Source: Gemmatimonadota bacterium
Lineage (GTDB): Bacteria > Gemmatimonadota > Gemmatimonadetes > Longimicrobiales > Gaopeijiaceae
Assembly: GCA_007126575.1 (NCBI GenBank)
Contig: SLBA01000072.1
Location: forward strand, 25,212 to 89,211
Direction: 5' to 3'
Length of the DNA stretch: 64,000 nt
The notes under the pieces are model-generated. The model was not told the origin of the DNA. It saw only the letters and a program-made list of their open reading frames with translations, and searched no databases. The translations under genes were made by a program, and so were the position numbers. Shown here one piece after another: positions 7,903-16,492 of this stretch. The first letter of the stretch is position 1, and the number at the start of each line of letters is the position of its first letter.

Positions 7903-9582
7903 TCATCGGACGAGCTTCCGATACTGGATTCGTCTCGGCATCTCGGCCTCGGCGCCCAGTCGCCTGCGGCGGTCCTCCTCGTACTCCTGGTGGTTCCCCT
8001 CGTACCAGCGGACCTCGCTGTCTCCCTCGAAGGCCAGGATGTGGGTGGCGATCCGGTCGAGGAACCAGCGGTCGTGCGAGATGATCACCGCGCATCCGGG
8101 AAAGTCCAGGATCGCGTCCTCGAGGGCCCGCAGCGTGTCGACATCGAGGTCGTTGGTGGGCTCGTCGAGGAGGATCACGTTCCCACCCGACTTGAGCAGC
8201 TTTGCCAGGTGCAGACGGTTGCGTTCCCCCCCCGAGAGCACTCCCACCTTCTTCTGCTGCTCGGGCCCCTTGAAGTTGAACGAGGACAGGTAGGCGCGGG
8301 AGCTCATCTCGCGCCAGCCGAAGTCGAGGACGTCGTGGCCGCCCGAGACCTCCTCCCAGACCGATCGGTCGGGGTCGAGGTCGGCCCGCGACTGGTCGAC
8401 GTGGGCGAGCCGGACCGTGGACCCGATCCGGATCTCGCCGTTGTCCGGCTCCTCGTCTCCCACGATCATCCGGAAGAGGGTGGTCTTTCCCGCCCCATTC
8501 GGTCCGACGACCCCGACGATGCCTCCGCGCGGAAGCCGGAAGGAGAGGGAGTCGATCAGGAGTCGGTCGTCGTACCCCTTTGAAACGTCCTCGAAGATCA
8601 CGACGTCCTCGCCCAGCCGCTCGGGACGGGGGATCAGGATCTCGGCGGTTCCCTGTCGCTCGGTGGGACCCTGGCGGAGGAGCTCCTCGTACGAGTTGAG
8701 CCGGGCCTTCCCCTTCGACTGCTTGGCCTTCGGGCTCATCCGGATCCACTCGAGCTCGCGTTCGAGGGTCTTCTGGCGCGCCGACTCCCGCTTCTCCTCG
8801 AGGGCGAGGCGAGCCCTCTTCTGCTCGAGCCACGAGGAGTAGTTGCCCTCGTACGGGTGACCCTGCCCCCGGTCGAGCTCGAGGATCCACTGCGCCACGT
8901 TGTCGAGGAAGTAGCGGTCGTGCGTGATCGCGACGATCGTACCCGGAAACTCGGCCAGATGCTGCTCGAGCCACGCGACGGACTCGGCGTCCAGGTGGTT
9001 GGTGGGCTCGTCGAGCAGGAGGAGGTCGGGCTCTTCGAGCAGGGTGCGGCAGAGGGCCACCCGACGCTTTTCTCCCCCGGAGAGGTGGGTCACGGCGGCG
9101 TCCGGCGGCGGAAGCCGGAGGGCCTCCATGGCAATCTCGACCTTTCGGTCCAGTTCCCATGCCCCGGCCGCCTCGATCCGGTCCTGCAGCCGGGACTGCT
9201 CCTTGAGCAGCGCCTCCATCTCCTCGTCGGTCGAGACGTCGCCGAAGGCCATGTTGACCTCTTCGAAGCGGCGGAGGAGGTCACGGGTGCCCTGCACCCC
9301 CAGCTCCACATTGCCGCGCACGTCGAGAGTGTCGTCGAGTTCCGGTTCCTGCGGCAGGTATCCGATCCGCGTGCCCTTCGCCGCCCACGCCTCGCCCTGG
9401 AAGTCCTTGTCGACGCCGGCCATGATGCGCAGGAGGGTGCTCTTTCCGGATCCGTTCGGGCCGACCACACCGATCTTGGCGCCGGGATAGAAGGAGAGCC
9501 AGATGCCCTTGAGGATCTCGTTTCTGGGGGGGACCACCTTGCGGAGGTCCTTCATGACGTAGATGAACTGGGGGCCGGCCAT
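7903..9582 (-). CDS. ettA: Energy-dependent translational throttle protein EttA (ABC-F ATPase)
   Basis: A 559-residue soluble twin-ATPase, the normal EttA length. The first P-loop is GPNGSGKST at 41-49, followed by [11 protein letters not shown] and DEPTNHLD; the second half repeats [20 protein letters not shown] and DEPTNDLD. Between them is a charged arm and linker ([19 protein letters not shown]), typical of EttA, which binds the ribosomal E site and couples translation to the ATP/ADP ratio. There are no membrane segments, so it is not a transporter. It is preceded by a 109-base gap from the amino-acid permease. Confidence 0.95.
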   Translation of the reverse strand: MAGPQFIYVMKDLRKVVPPRNEILKGIWLSFYPGAKIGVVGPNGSGKSTLLRIMAGVDKDFQGEAWAAKGTRIGYLPQEPELDDTLDVRGNVELGVQGTRDLLRRFEEVNMAFGDVSTDEEMEALLKEQSRLQDRIEAAGAWELDRKVEIAMEALRLPPPDAAVTHLSGGEKRRVALCRTLLEEPDLLLLDEPTNHLDAESVAWLEQHLAEFPGTIVAITHDRYFLDNVAQWILELDRGQGHPYEGNYSSWLEQKRARLALEEKRESARQKTLERELEWIRMSPKAKQSKGKARLNSYEELLRQGPTERQGTAEILIPRPERLGEDVVIFEDVSKGYDDRLLIDSLSFRLPRGGIVGVVGPNGAGKTTLFRMIVGDEEPDNGEIRIGSTVRLAHVDQSRADLDPDRSVWEEVSGGHDVLDFGWREMSSRAYLSSFNFKGPEQQKKVGVLSGGERNRLHLAKLLKSGGNVILLDEPTNDLDVDTLRALEDAILDFPGCAVIISHDRWFLDRIATHILAFEGDSEVRWYEGNHQEYEEDRRRRLGAEAEMPRRIQYRKLVR

Positions 9583-9691
9583 GGTTCGGATCGAACTCCT
9601 GGAATTGGGGCTGGACGGTTCGTGGTTTACGACACAGTCGAAGATAATCGCTCGCGCCCCATCGTGAAGCGTCGGGCGAGAGGACGTGGGC

Positions 9692-11029
9692 TCAGGGCTC
9701 CGAGATGCCCCGTCGCAGAAGGGACCGCGCGACGAGCCCCGCCAGGAGGATGCCGGTGCCGGTGGCCCAGACGGGCACGGGCACCTGGAAGGCCAGGACG
9801 AGGCAGCCCAGGAGCCCGATCGCCGGAACCCAGCGCGGATAGCGGCGCTGCTCGGGAGGGAGCCGGAAGGCGGCCAGGTTCGTGATGCCGTAGTAGATGA
9901 GGACCGTGAAGGCGGAGAAGGTCCAGGTGAGGCTCACGTCGCCGGCGAGGACGAGGAGGAGGATGACGCCTCCCACCGTGAGCGTCGCCACCCGGGGGGT
10001 CCCGGAGTCGGAGTGGACCCTGGCGAGCCCCGGGGGCAGGTCGGTGCGGCGGCCCATCGCGAGGGCGACCCGCGAGAGCCCCAGGATCAGGTTCAGGAGG
10101 ACACCGAGCATGGCGGTGACCGCCGCGACTCCCACGAAGAAGGCGAGCCCGGGGGCCTCGAGCATGGCGGCGGCAGCCTGGAGGGGGGCGGCGGTCTCGC
10201 GGGTGATCTCGGCGAAGTCCGAGGCGCCCAGGGTGCCGAGAGCGACCATGGCGACGGCCGTATACAGGAGGGCCACGACCCCCAGGGTGATCCAGATCGC
10301 CCGGGGGATCGTGGACTCCGGATCGCGGACCTCCTCGCCCAGGGTGGCGATCCGCCCATAGCCCGTGTAGGCGACGAAGAGGAGCGCCGTGGCGTGCAGG
10401 AGTGCACCGGGGCGGGATCCGAACGGGTCGAAGGGTTCGGACCCGCCGCCGCCCGACCCTTCGGCCAGCGATCGCAGGGCCTCGGGGAGGCCCATGACGA
10501 GAAACCAGGACAGGACCGCGAGGGTGATCCCCACGATCAGGATGTTGGCCCGGTTGGTCCTCCGGATCCCCCCCAGGAGAAGCACCGTAAGGACAACGAC
10601 GGCTCCTGCGGCGAGGGTGACCCGGAGGGCGCGCGGGGCCTCGAAACCGCCCACCAGGAGCAGGTATCCCGCGAGTCCGAGGGCCGCGGTCGCCGCCGAG
10701 GCCCCCTTGGCCAGCAGGAACATCCAGCCGGCCGAAAACCCGAGGGCCGGGTTGAGGACGCGGTACCCGTATTCGTAGGTGCCTCCGCTGACGGGGTGCG
10801 CCGCCGCGAGCTGCGCCGACGAGAGACCGTTGCAGAGGGCGAGAAGGGCCGCCAGGGGGAGCGCTAGGAGGATGCCGTCGCCCACGACACCCGCCGCGAT
10901 CCCCAGCGAAACGAAGAGGCCTGTGCCCACGATGGATCCCAGCCCCATGAACACGGCCCCGGGAAGTCCGACCCCACGGACCAGGGCCGAGGGCGGGTCC
11001 TGGGCCGGCGTGGCCCCCGGGGCATTCAC
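9692..11029 (-). CDS. APC-superfamily amino acid permease
   Basis: A 445-residue integral membrane protein with about 12 hydrophobic segments. The first helix carries the [15 protein letters not shown] motif (32-46), the unwound substrate-binding helix of APC transporters, and a [15 protein letters not shown] stretch is typical of helix 6 and the following loop. It probably imports or exchanges an amino acid across the inner membrane. The start is a GTG whose last bases overlap the nicotinamidase stop by 4 bases, making it the last gene of the operon that begins at 14742. Substrate not predictable. Confidence 0.88.
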   Translation of the reverse strand: MNAPGATPAQDPPSALVRGVGLPGAVFMGLGSIVGTGLFVSLGIAAGVVGDGILLALPLAALLALCNGLSSAQLAAAHPVSGGTYEYGYRVLNPALGFSAGWMFLLAKGASAATAALGLAGYLLLVGGFEAPRALRVTLAAGAVVVLTVLLLGGIRRTNRANILIVGITLAVLSWFLVMGLPEALRSLAEGSGGGGSEPFDPFGSRPGALLHATALLFVAYTGYGRIATLGEEVRDPESTIPRAIWITLGVVALLYTAVAMVALGTLGASDFAEITRETAAPLQAAAAMLEAPGLAFFVGVAAVTAMLGVLLNLILGLSRVALAMGRRTDLPPGLARVHSDSGTPRVATLTVGGVILLLVLAGDVSLTWTFSAFTVLIYYGITNLAAFRLPPEQRRYPRWVPAIGLLGCLVLAFQVPVPVWATGTGILLAGLVARSLLRRGISEP

Positions 11030-11733
11030 GGTGCCATCTCTGTGCTGTTCAGGATGCGGGCTCCCCGGTCGGAAAGCTCGGTGCGGAGCGCCTCGTCACC
11101 GGAGGGGTCCACGGAGCGGGTGAGGTCCCAGAGGAGGGTGACGTCGAATCCTTCCTCGAGCGCGTCTTCGACGGTCCATCGGACGCAGAAGTCACGAGCG
11201 AGCCCGCAGACCACCAGGTGCCCGACTCCCCGTTCGCGAAGGAGCCCGCTCAGGCCGGTGGCCGGGCGGCTCCCACCCGGGCCCCAGTTGTTGCGAAATC
11301 CGGAATAGGAATCGACCGCGGGGTCGAGACCCTTCCGGATGATCGCCGAGACGTGCTGCCAGGGGAGTTCGGGGTGGAGTTCGGCACCCGCGGTGCCCTG
11401 TACGCAGTGGTCGGGCCAGAGGACCTGCGGGTGCCCGTGCAGGGTGATCTCGTCGAAGGGCTCTGCGCCCTCGTGGTTCGAGGCGAAGGATCGGTGGTTC
11501 GGCGGGTGCCAGTCCTGGGTGGCCACCTGAAGCGGGTGCGCGCCCGACTCCATCAGCTGCTGCACGCCGGAAAGGATCCGGTCTCCCTCGCCCACGGCGA
11601 GGCTGCCCCCCGGAAGGAAGTCCGGCTGGATGTCGACCAGGATCAGCGCCGAATTCGCACCTTCGGATCCGGAACGGGATTGCTCGGCGGCCGGGCTCGG
11701 TCGGGAAGACGATTCGGCGGCGTCGATGGACAT
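11026..11733 (-). CDS. pncA: Nicotinamidase / pyrazinamidase
   Basis: A 235-residue isochorismatase-like amidase that converts nicotinamide to nicotinate for NAD salvage. All expected residues are present: Asp34 in LVDIQPDF, metal ligands Asp74, His76 and His80 (DWHPPNH), Lys134 in IRKGLD, and nucleophile Cys183 in ARDFC. The first 25 residues are a polar extension. The ATG at 11733 has GGTAGG seven bases upstream; another ATG two codons earlier (11739) is too close to that site. It follows lgt by about 35 bases and overlaps the permease start. Confidence 0.92.
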   Translation of the reverse strand: MSIDAAESSSRPSPAAEQSRSGSEGANSALILVDIQPDFLPGGSLAVGEGDRILSGVQQLMESGAHPLQVATQDWHPPNHRSFASNHEGAEPFDEITLHGHPQVLWPDHCVQGTAGAELHPELPWQHVSAIIRKGLDPAVDSYSGFRNNWGPGGSRPATGLSGLLRERGVGHLVVCGLARDFCVRWTVEDALEEGFDVTLLWDLTRSVDPSGDEALRTELSDRGARILNSTEMAP

Positions 11734-11768
11734 GCTCATCCCTACCGCCGATGCCCCCGGCCGTTCCG

Positions 11769-12593
11769 CTATCGGCTGCGCCGGCCGGCCTGCGGTGGGG
11801 GCTGCTTGCGGGTCAGCACCCAGGCGAGCATCACGACCCCCAGGAGCCCCATGAGCCCCGAGAAGATCTGCGAGAGGGTGAGGTCCATCCAGACCGTCCG
11901 CTCCTCGCGCACGTACATGAGGAGAAAGCGGATGATGCCGTACCCCGCCACGAAGGACCAGGTGAGGGTCCCAGGAGGCGGCTTCACCCGCTCGCGGACC
12001 ATGAGGAGCACCCCCGCCATCCCGAAGTTCTTGAGGGACTCGTAGAGCTGCGTGGGGTGTCGGCAGCCCTCGGGCGGCTGCGCCATGTACTCGCTCTGGG
12101 AGTAATCCACGCAGAAGGCCCCGTCGTAGAGGGTCCCGTACATCTCTGCGTTGATGAAGTTCGCGATCCGTCCGAGCCCCAGGGCGACGAGCACGGGGAC
12201 GGCGATCCGGTCGGTCAGGCTGTAGACGGGAATCCGGTGCCGACGCGAGAACCAGAAGGTCACGAGAAGGATCCCGGCCAGCCCTCCATGGAAGGCGAGT
12301 CCCCCCCGCCAGACCGCGATCCACGCCGCCGGGTCGAAGCCGTAGCGATCGAACTCGAAGACGAAGACGTGAAAGAACCGGGCGCCGATGAGGGCGCCGG
12401 CGATCGCGAGGAGCACGAAAGTCTCGGCGCCCTCCTCGGTGAGGTTCTCGATCCGGTTCTGGAGCGAGGCCTTCCGAAGGGAGAGGTAGACGATCACCAT
12501 CCCCAGGATGTAGGGGATGGAGTACCAGCGGATCCCGAACCCATCCGTGAACCGGATGAGGAAGGGGTCGATGTTGTGGATTATGGGATCCAA
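11769..12593 (-). CDS. lgt: Prolipoprotein diacylglyceryl transferase Lgt
   Basis: A 274-residue inner-membrane enzyme with about seven transmembrane helices that adds diacylglycerol from phosphatidylglycerol to the lipobox cysteine of prolipoproteins. The family signature is clear (GLGRIANFINAEMYG), as are WRGGLAFHGG (the essential His loop) and RHPTQLYES. The start appears to be a TTG at 12593, only 3 bases after the upstream regulator's stop; no in-frame ATG sits before the conserved N-terminal region. The many lipoproteins in this window are its expected substrates. Confidence 0.95.
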   Translation of the reverse strand: MDPIIHNIDPFLIRFTDGFGIRWYSIPYILGMVIVYLSLRKASLQNRIENLTEEGAETFVLLAIAGALIGARFFHVFVFEFDRYGFDPAAWIAVWRGGLAFHGGLAGILLVTFWFSRRHRIPVYSLTDRIAVPVLVALGLGRIANFINAEMYGTLYDGAFCVDYSQSEYMAQPPEGCRHPTQLYESLKNFGMAGVLLMVRERVKPPPGTLTWSFVAGYGIIRFLLMYVREERTVWMDLTLSQIFSGLMGLLGVVMLAWVLTRKQPPPQAGRRSR

Positions 12594-12596
12594 AGG

Positions 12597-13415
12597 TCAG
12601 CGCTTCTCGGCCTGCGGGTCGTGGAGTCGGTCGAGCTCTGCGAAGAACGCCTCGGATACCGTTTCGAAGGCTCCCATCTCGCGCAACTCCGAAGGGGTGT
12701 ACGGGAGGATCGCCCGGATCGCCCGTCGCAGCGCCTGGTCACCCGAATATCCGCACGCCTTGCCCACACTCGACACGGAGTGGCCCGGATCGTCCAGGAG
12801 GGCCGAGGCGAAGAGGATTCGCATCCACAGGAGGAGTCGGCGCGGGGTCGGCAGCTGTGAGCGCTCGCACCAGCGCAGCAGGGTCGAGGGAGAAAAGCCG
12901 AGGGTCCTGGCCAGTGCCCTCGGATGCTCGCCGCGCATGACGGTCTCGACGGCGGCGTCGAGGATCGTGCGGGCTCGGCCCGTCAGGCGGTAGCTCTGCT
13001 CGGACGCCAGGAGGCGGCGGAGGGGCTGGGCCCGCGTCTCCCTGAGACGCCGCCGCAGGGCGACCTCGCTCGCGTCGTCGTCGGTCTGCACGATTTCCGA
13101 GATGCCCCACTCTCCCAGCTTCCAGAAGACGTGGTGGTGCGATGGCGGGCTCTGTATGGCGGCGAGAACCGTGCTCGACGGAAACGATTCCAGGATCTCC
13201 TGGAGCTCCGCCGAGGGGGTAACCTTCGAGCGGGTCCCGTAGAACGGGTCCACCAGAACCAGAGCGGCGGGGGGAGCCGACTCCAGGGTGGTGCGTAACT
13301 CGGGCCAGTCACGGACACGCGACAGTGAGAACCGGTCCGACGAAGCGTCACGGATACGCCGAGTGAACTTCCGGTCGGAGTGAAGGAGGAGGAGAGGGCG
13401 ACGTTGTTCCTGCAT
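12597..13415 (-). CDS. Receiver-like / AraC-type DNA-binding regulator
   Basis: A 272-residue protein with two parts. Residues 7-125 resemble a response-regulator receiver: strand LLLLHSD, then ALVLVDPFYG with Asp56 at the phospho-acceptor position, but the conserved lysine late in the domain is not seen. Residues 165-255 hold two helix-turn-helix units of AraC type (ALARTLGFSPSTLLRW; SVGKACGYSGDQALRRAIR, then TPSELR). It is therefore probably an atypical or unphosphorylated regulator. It lies between a TPR-like protein and lgt in a tight minus-strand operon; target genes unknown. Confidence 0.75.
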   Translation of the reverse strand: MQEQRRPLLLLHSDRKFTRRIRDASSDRFSLSRVRDWPELRTTLESAPPAALVLVDPFYGTRSKVTPSAELQEILESFPSSTVLAAIQSPPSHHHVFWKLGEWGISEIVQTDDDASEVALRRRLRETRAQPLRRLLASEQSYRLTGRARTILDAAVETVMRGEHPRALARTLGFSPSTLLRWCERSQLPTPRRLLLWMRILFASALLDDPGHSVSSVGKACGYSGDQALRRAIRAILPYTPSELREMGAFETVSEAFFAELDRLHDPQAEKR

Positions 13416-13467
13416 GGGTCGAGTCAGCCTTTTTCGAGAGTGGTCTCTGGCGACGCCGGAAGGTGGT

Positions 13468-14742
13468 TCAGCCCGGTTCGTTCAGAAGCCGAACCAGGTG
13501 ATTGGCCAGAGCGGATTGTCGTCCGTCCAGATCGGTGCTTGGCTCAGGGCGAGTATGGCGATCCTGTTCGGATTTGTCGAGTAGCACGCCTGCCAGGAAC
13601 TCGACCTGGCTGCCCGGGCCCTGCCGGGAGTGGCGTCGCGCCCGGTTCACCGCCCCCTCCGCCGCCTCGGAATTTCCGAGCTGAATCGCCGCCCGAGCGA
13701 CGTCGAGCCAGGCCTCGGCGACGCCGGGGCCCCCGGAGAGCTGGGAGAGCCGATTCCGGGCCTCCTCGAAACGCTCGATGTCGGGAGTGGCCGCCGCAGC
13801 GCGGGCCATGCCCCCGAGGATGGTCGGAAACTCTGCGCGCTGGGCCTGTCGGCTGACCGCTGCGAAGACGTCGAGTGCCTGGGGGAAATAGCCATTGCGG
13901 AGCCAGAAGAAGGCCAGGTCCCGGGCCAGTGGCACGAGGTCCGGATGCCCGGATCCGAGCAGGTCGATGGCCTGACCCGCGAATTCCGACGCCTCGTCGG
14001 GATCTCCGGCGGCGTCCTCGAGCGAGAACAGGGAGTGGAGCGCCCGGGCCTTCGTCTCCTTGAGGCCCTGACGGCTGGCGCGCCGGAACCCCTTCAGGAA
14101 ACTTTCGCGAGCCGATGGGATCGCGCCGCGGTCGAGCATCATGGAGCCGTGGGCAAGGTAGGCCTGGATGTACGGAGGCCAGTCGGATACCCGGCGAGCG
14201 AGTCCGATCGTCCGGAAGTACCACGCTTCGGCCACTGCCGGGCGCATTCGATCCCGCGCCGCATCGGCCACGCCCAGCGCGAGGCGGGGGTTCGCAGGGT
14301 CGGCCGCGGCGGCGACCCGCAGGAACTCGAACTCGGTGTCGGGGGCCGATTGGGATCGCGCCCAGGTCGCGATGCGACGCGCGGCCTTGCCGACGTCGCT
14401 CGCCTTCATCGCTTCCGGTTCGGCCAGCATCTCGAGGGTGACCGCGAGCGGCTCGCGGAGTTCGACGTCGTGCTCTTCCAGAACGGAATCGACGTCGGTG
14501 GTTCTCCCCTTCGCGACACCCGACCCGAAGAGCCCGACGCGCTCCTCTTCGGACGTCTGCCCCCAGAGGAGGATCGAGCGGTATGTCTTCCACAGGAGCC
14601 CTCCGAGTGGGGAGGCGAGTTCGCCCACGATCACCAGCCCCTCGGGGCCGGGTGCGTCGGCATCACGCAGAAGAGGGGGCGTGGGAGCCCAGCGGCGCTT
14701 ACCGTCGCCGTCTTCTCCCGGGCCTTCCCTGTTGCGAGGCAT
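13468..14742 (-). CDS. TPR-like hypothetical protein
   Basis: A 424-residue soluble protein with no signal peptide. From about residue 130 onward it is a chain of paired helices with A/L/Y spacing typical of tetratricopeptide-like repeats (for example AEAWYFRTIGLARR, SARESFLKGFRRA, PQALDVFAAVSRQA, EAWLDVARAAIQLG). The N-terminal 120 residues are not recognised. A near-perfect Shine-Dalgarno AAGGAGG lies five bases before the ATG. It is the first gene of the operon that continues with the AraC-like regulator (52-base gap), and the same pairing suggests the two act together, with this protein as sensor or scaffold. That link is inference. Confidence 0.7.
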   Translation of the reverse strand: MPRNREGPGEDGDGKRRWAPTPPLLRDADAPGPEGLVIVGELASPLGGLLWKTYRSILLWGQTSEEERVGLFGSGVAKGRTTDVDSVLEEHDVELREPLAVTLEMLAEPEAMKASDVGKAARRIATWARSQSAPDTEFEFLRVAAAADPANPRLALGVADAARDRMRPAVAEAWYFRTIGLARRVSDWPPYIQAYLAHGSMMLDRGAIPSARESFLKGFRRASRQGLKETKARALHSLFSLEDAAGDPDEASEFAGQAIDLLGSGHPDLVPLARDLAFFWLRNGYFPQALDVFAAVSRQAQRAEFPTILGGMARAAAATPDIERFEEARNRLSQLSGGPGVAEAWLDVARAAIQLGNSEAAEGAVNRARRHSRQGPGSQVEFLAGVLLDKSEQDRHTRPEPSTDLDGRQSALANHLVRLLNEPG

Positions 14743-14794
14743 ATTCCCTCCTTGCAGGGGAACATCTGTGACGAATCAATTGTTGGAATGTCGC

Positions 14795-14824
14795 ATTCTA
14801 GCCTGCGAACCGCCCGTTCGTCCA
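14795..14824 (-). promoter_or_regulatory. Promoter of the TPR-regulator-lgt-pncA-permease operon
   Basis: On the minus strand TGGACG (14824-14819) and TAGAAT (14800-14795, five of six consensus bases) are separated by 18 bases. The predicted start of transcription is near 14788, about 45 bases before the ATG at 14742. No operator is evident. Confidence 0.45.
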
Positions 14825-14944
14825 GCCTGAACGAAATCGTGACTTTTCCGACTCCCCGGAGTGTGTTACCTCTTCCCGCACCTTTGTAAGGGTCGAGAGG
14901 GACAGCTTCGTGAAGTTCGAGCACACCATTCCGGGAGGTTGAGG

Positions 14945-16492
14945 GTGAGTCAGGGACGTCCGGGGGAGCCAATCGAGGATCGGGGAATCGTGACGAGGGG
15001 AGCGGACTGGGCGCTCAACTTCGTGGAGCGCACGGGGAACCGGCTGCCCGATCCGATCACCCTCTTCGTGATCTTCATGGGGATGGTGCTTCTGGCGTCG
15101 TGGATCGCGACGTGGCTCGATCTGAGTGCGGTGCATCCGGGAACCTCGGAAGAGATCAATGCGGTGAACCTCCTGACCGCCGAGAGTATCCGGAGGATCC
15201 TGGTCGAGATGCCACGCACCTTCACCGACTTTCCGCCGCTGGGACTCGTTCTGGTGGTGATGATCGGGATCGGGGTGGCGGAGCGTACCGGGCTCATCGA
15301 GACTTCGCTGAAGGCGTTCGTGAGCAGCGTTCCGAACTGGCTGGTCACCACCGCGCTCGTGCTCGGCGGGCTCCTCTCGTCGCTGGCTGTCGACGCGGGA
15401 TATGTCGTGCTGATTCCCCTCGGGGCCGTGATCTTTCACGGGATGGGCCGGCACCCGATCGCGGGGCTCGCAGCCGCCTTCGCCGGCGTGTCGGGCGGAT
15501 TCAGCTCGAACCTCATTCTGACCGCCCTCGACCCGCTCCTGGCGGGCTTCACCGAGCCGGCGGCCCAGGTGGTCGACCCGACCTACACGGTGGCCGCCAC
15601 CGCGAACTGGTACATCATGGCGGCGCTCGTTCCGGTCTTCACCATCGGGGGCACCCTGGTGACCGAGAAGATCCTTGAGCCCCGTCTCGGCGAGTATACG
15701 GGGGGCCTCGAAATCGAGGAGCAGGAGGCGCTGACGATGGTGGAGCGACGGGGGCTGTGGGCGGCGGGGCTCACGGTGCTCGCGACCCTGGCGGTGATCG
15801 GGTGGATGGCGATCCCCGTCGATGGCGTTTTGCGGGGCGAGGGGGGCGAGATCGACCCGCTGCTCTCCTCGATCGTGGCCCTGATGCTCTTTGTCTTCTT
15901 CCTCCCGGGACTCGTCTACGGCATGGTCACGGGGAAGATCAAGAGCGACAAGGAGGTGGCGTCGATGACCTCCGAGACCATGGCCTCGATGGGGGCGTAC
16001 ATCGTCCTGGCCTTCGTGGCCGCCCACTTCATCGCCTTCTTCAACTGGTCGAACCTGGGGTTGATCCTCGCGATCTCCGGCGCCGACGGGCTGCGGGCGA
16101 TCGGCTTCACGGGGCTGCCCCTGATCACGGCCTTCATCCTCGTCTCCGGCTTCATCAACCTGTTCATCGGGAGCGCCTCGGCGAAGTGGGCGATCATGGC
16201 GCCGGTCTTCGTGCCGATGCTCATGCTCCTGGGGTATTCGCCCGAGCTCACCCAGGCGGCCTACCGGATCGGCGATTCCTTCACGAACATCCTGACCCCG
16301 CTTCTGCCCTACTATCCGCTGGTCATCATCTTCGCGCAGAAGTACGAAAAGGACATCGGGCTCGGAACCCTGATCTCGGCCATGCTCCCCTACTCGGTCG
16401 TCTTCGCCTTCACCGCCGTGCCGATGCTCCTGCTCTGGGTCTGGCTGGGGATCCCGCTCGGGCCGGACGCCCCCCTGGAGTACATCCCGTGA
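14945..16492 (+). CDS. AbgT-family transporter
   Basis: A 515-residue membrane protein of the AbgT family (p-aminobenzoyl-glutamate importers, with some members exporting sulfonamides). It starts with the family-typical ERTGNRLPDPITLFVIF (about 27-43), has a re-entrant region with GVSGGFSSNLILTALDPLLAG, and ends with SFTNILTPLLPYYPLV. About 12 hydrophobic segments are visible. The GTG at 14945 is preceded by GGGAGG six bases upstream. It overlaps the N-acyl-D-amino-acid deacylase by 4 bases, so the likely cargo here is an acylated or D-amino-acid compound that the exported partner releases. Confidence 0.92.
   Translation: MSQGRPGEPIEDRGIVTRGADWALNFVERTGNRLPDPITLFVIFMGMVLLASWIATWLDLSAVHPGTSEEINAVNLLTAESIRRILVEMPRTFTDFPPLGLVLVVMIGIGVAERTGLIETSLKAFVSSVPNWLVTTALVLGGLLSSLAVDAGYVVLIPLGAVIFHGMGRHPIAGLAAAFAGVSGGFSSNLILTALDPLLAGFTEPAAQVVDPTYTVAATANWYIMAALVPVFTIGGTLVTEKILEPRLGEYTGGLEIEEQEALTMVERRGLWAAGLTVLATLAVIGWMAIPVDGVLRGEGGEIDPLLSSIVALMLFVFFLPGLVYGMVTGKIKSDKEVASMTSETMASMGAYIVLAFVAAHFIAFFNWSNLGLILAISGADGLRAIGFTGLPLITAFILVSGFINLFIGSASAKWAIMAPVFVPMLMLLGYSPELTQAAYRIGDSFTNILTPLLPYYPLVIIFAQKYEKDIGLGTLISAMLPYSVVFAFTAVPMLLLWVWLGIPLGPDAPLEYIP

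Noticed and set aside
11739..12324. Upstream extension of the nicotinamidase frame to about 12324
   Set aside because: It lies fully inside lgt on the same strand in another frame; the domain and the ribosome-binding site place the start at 11733.
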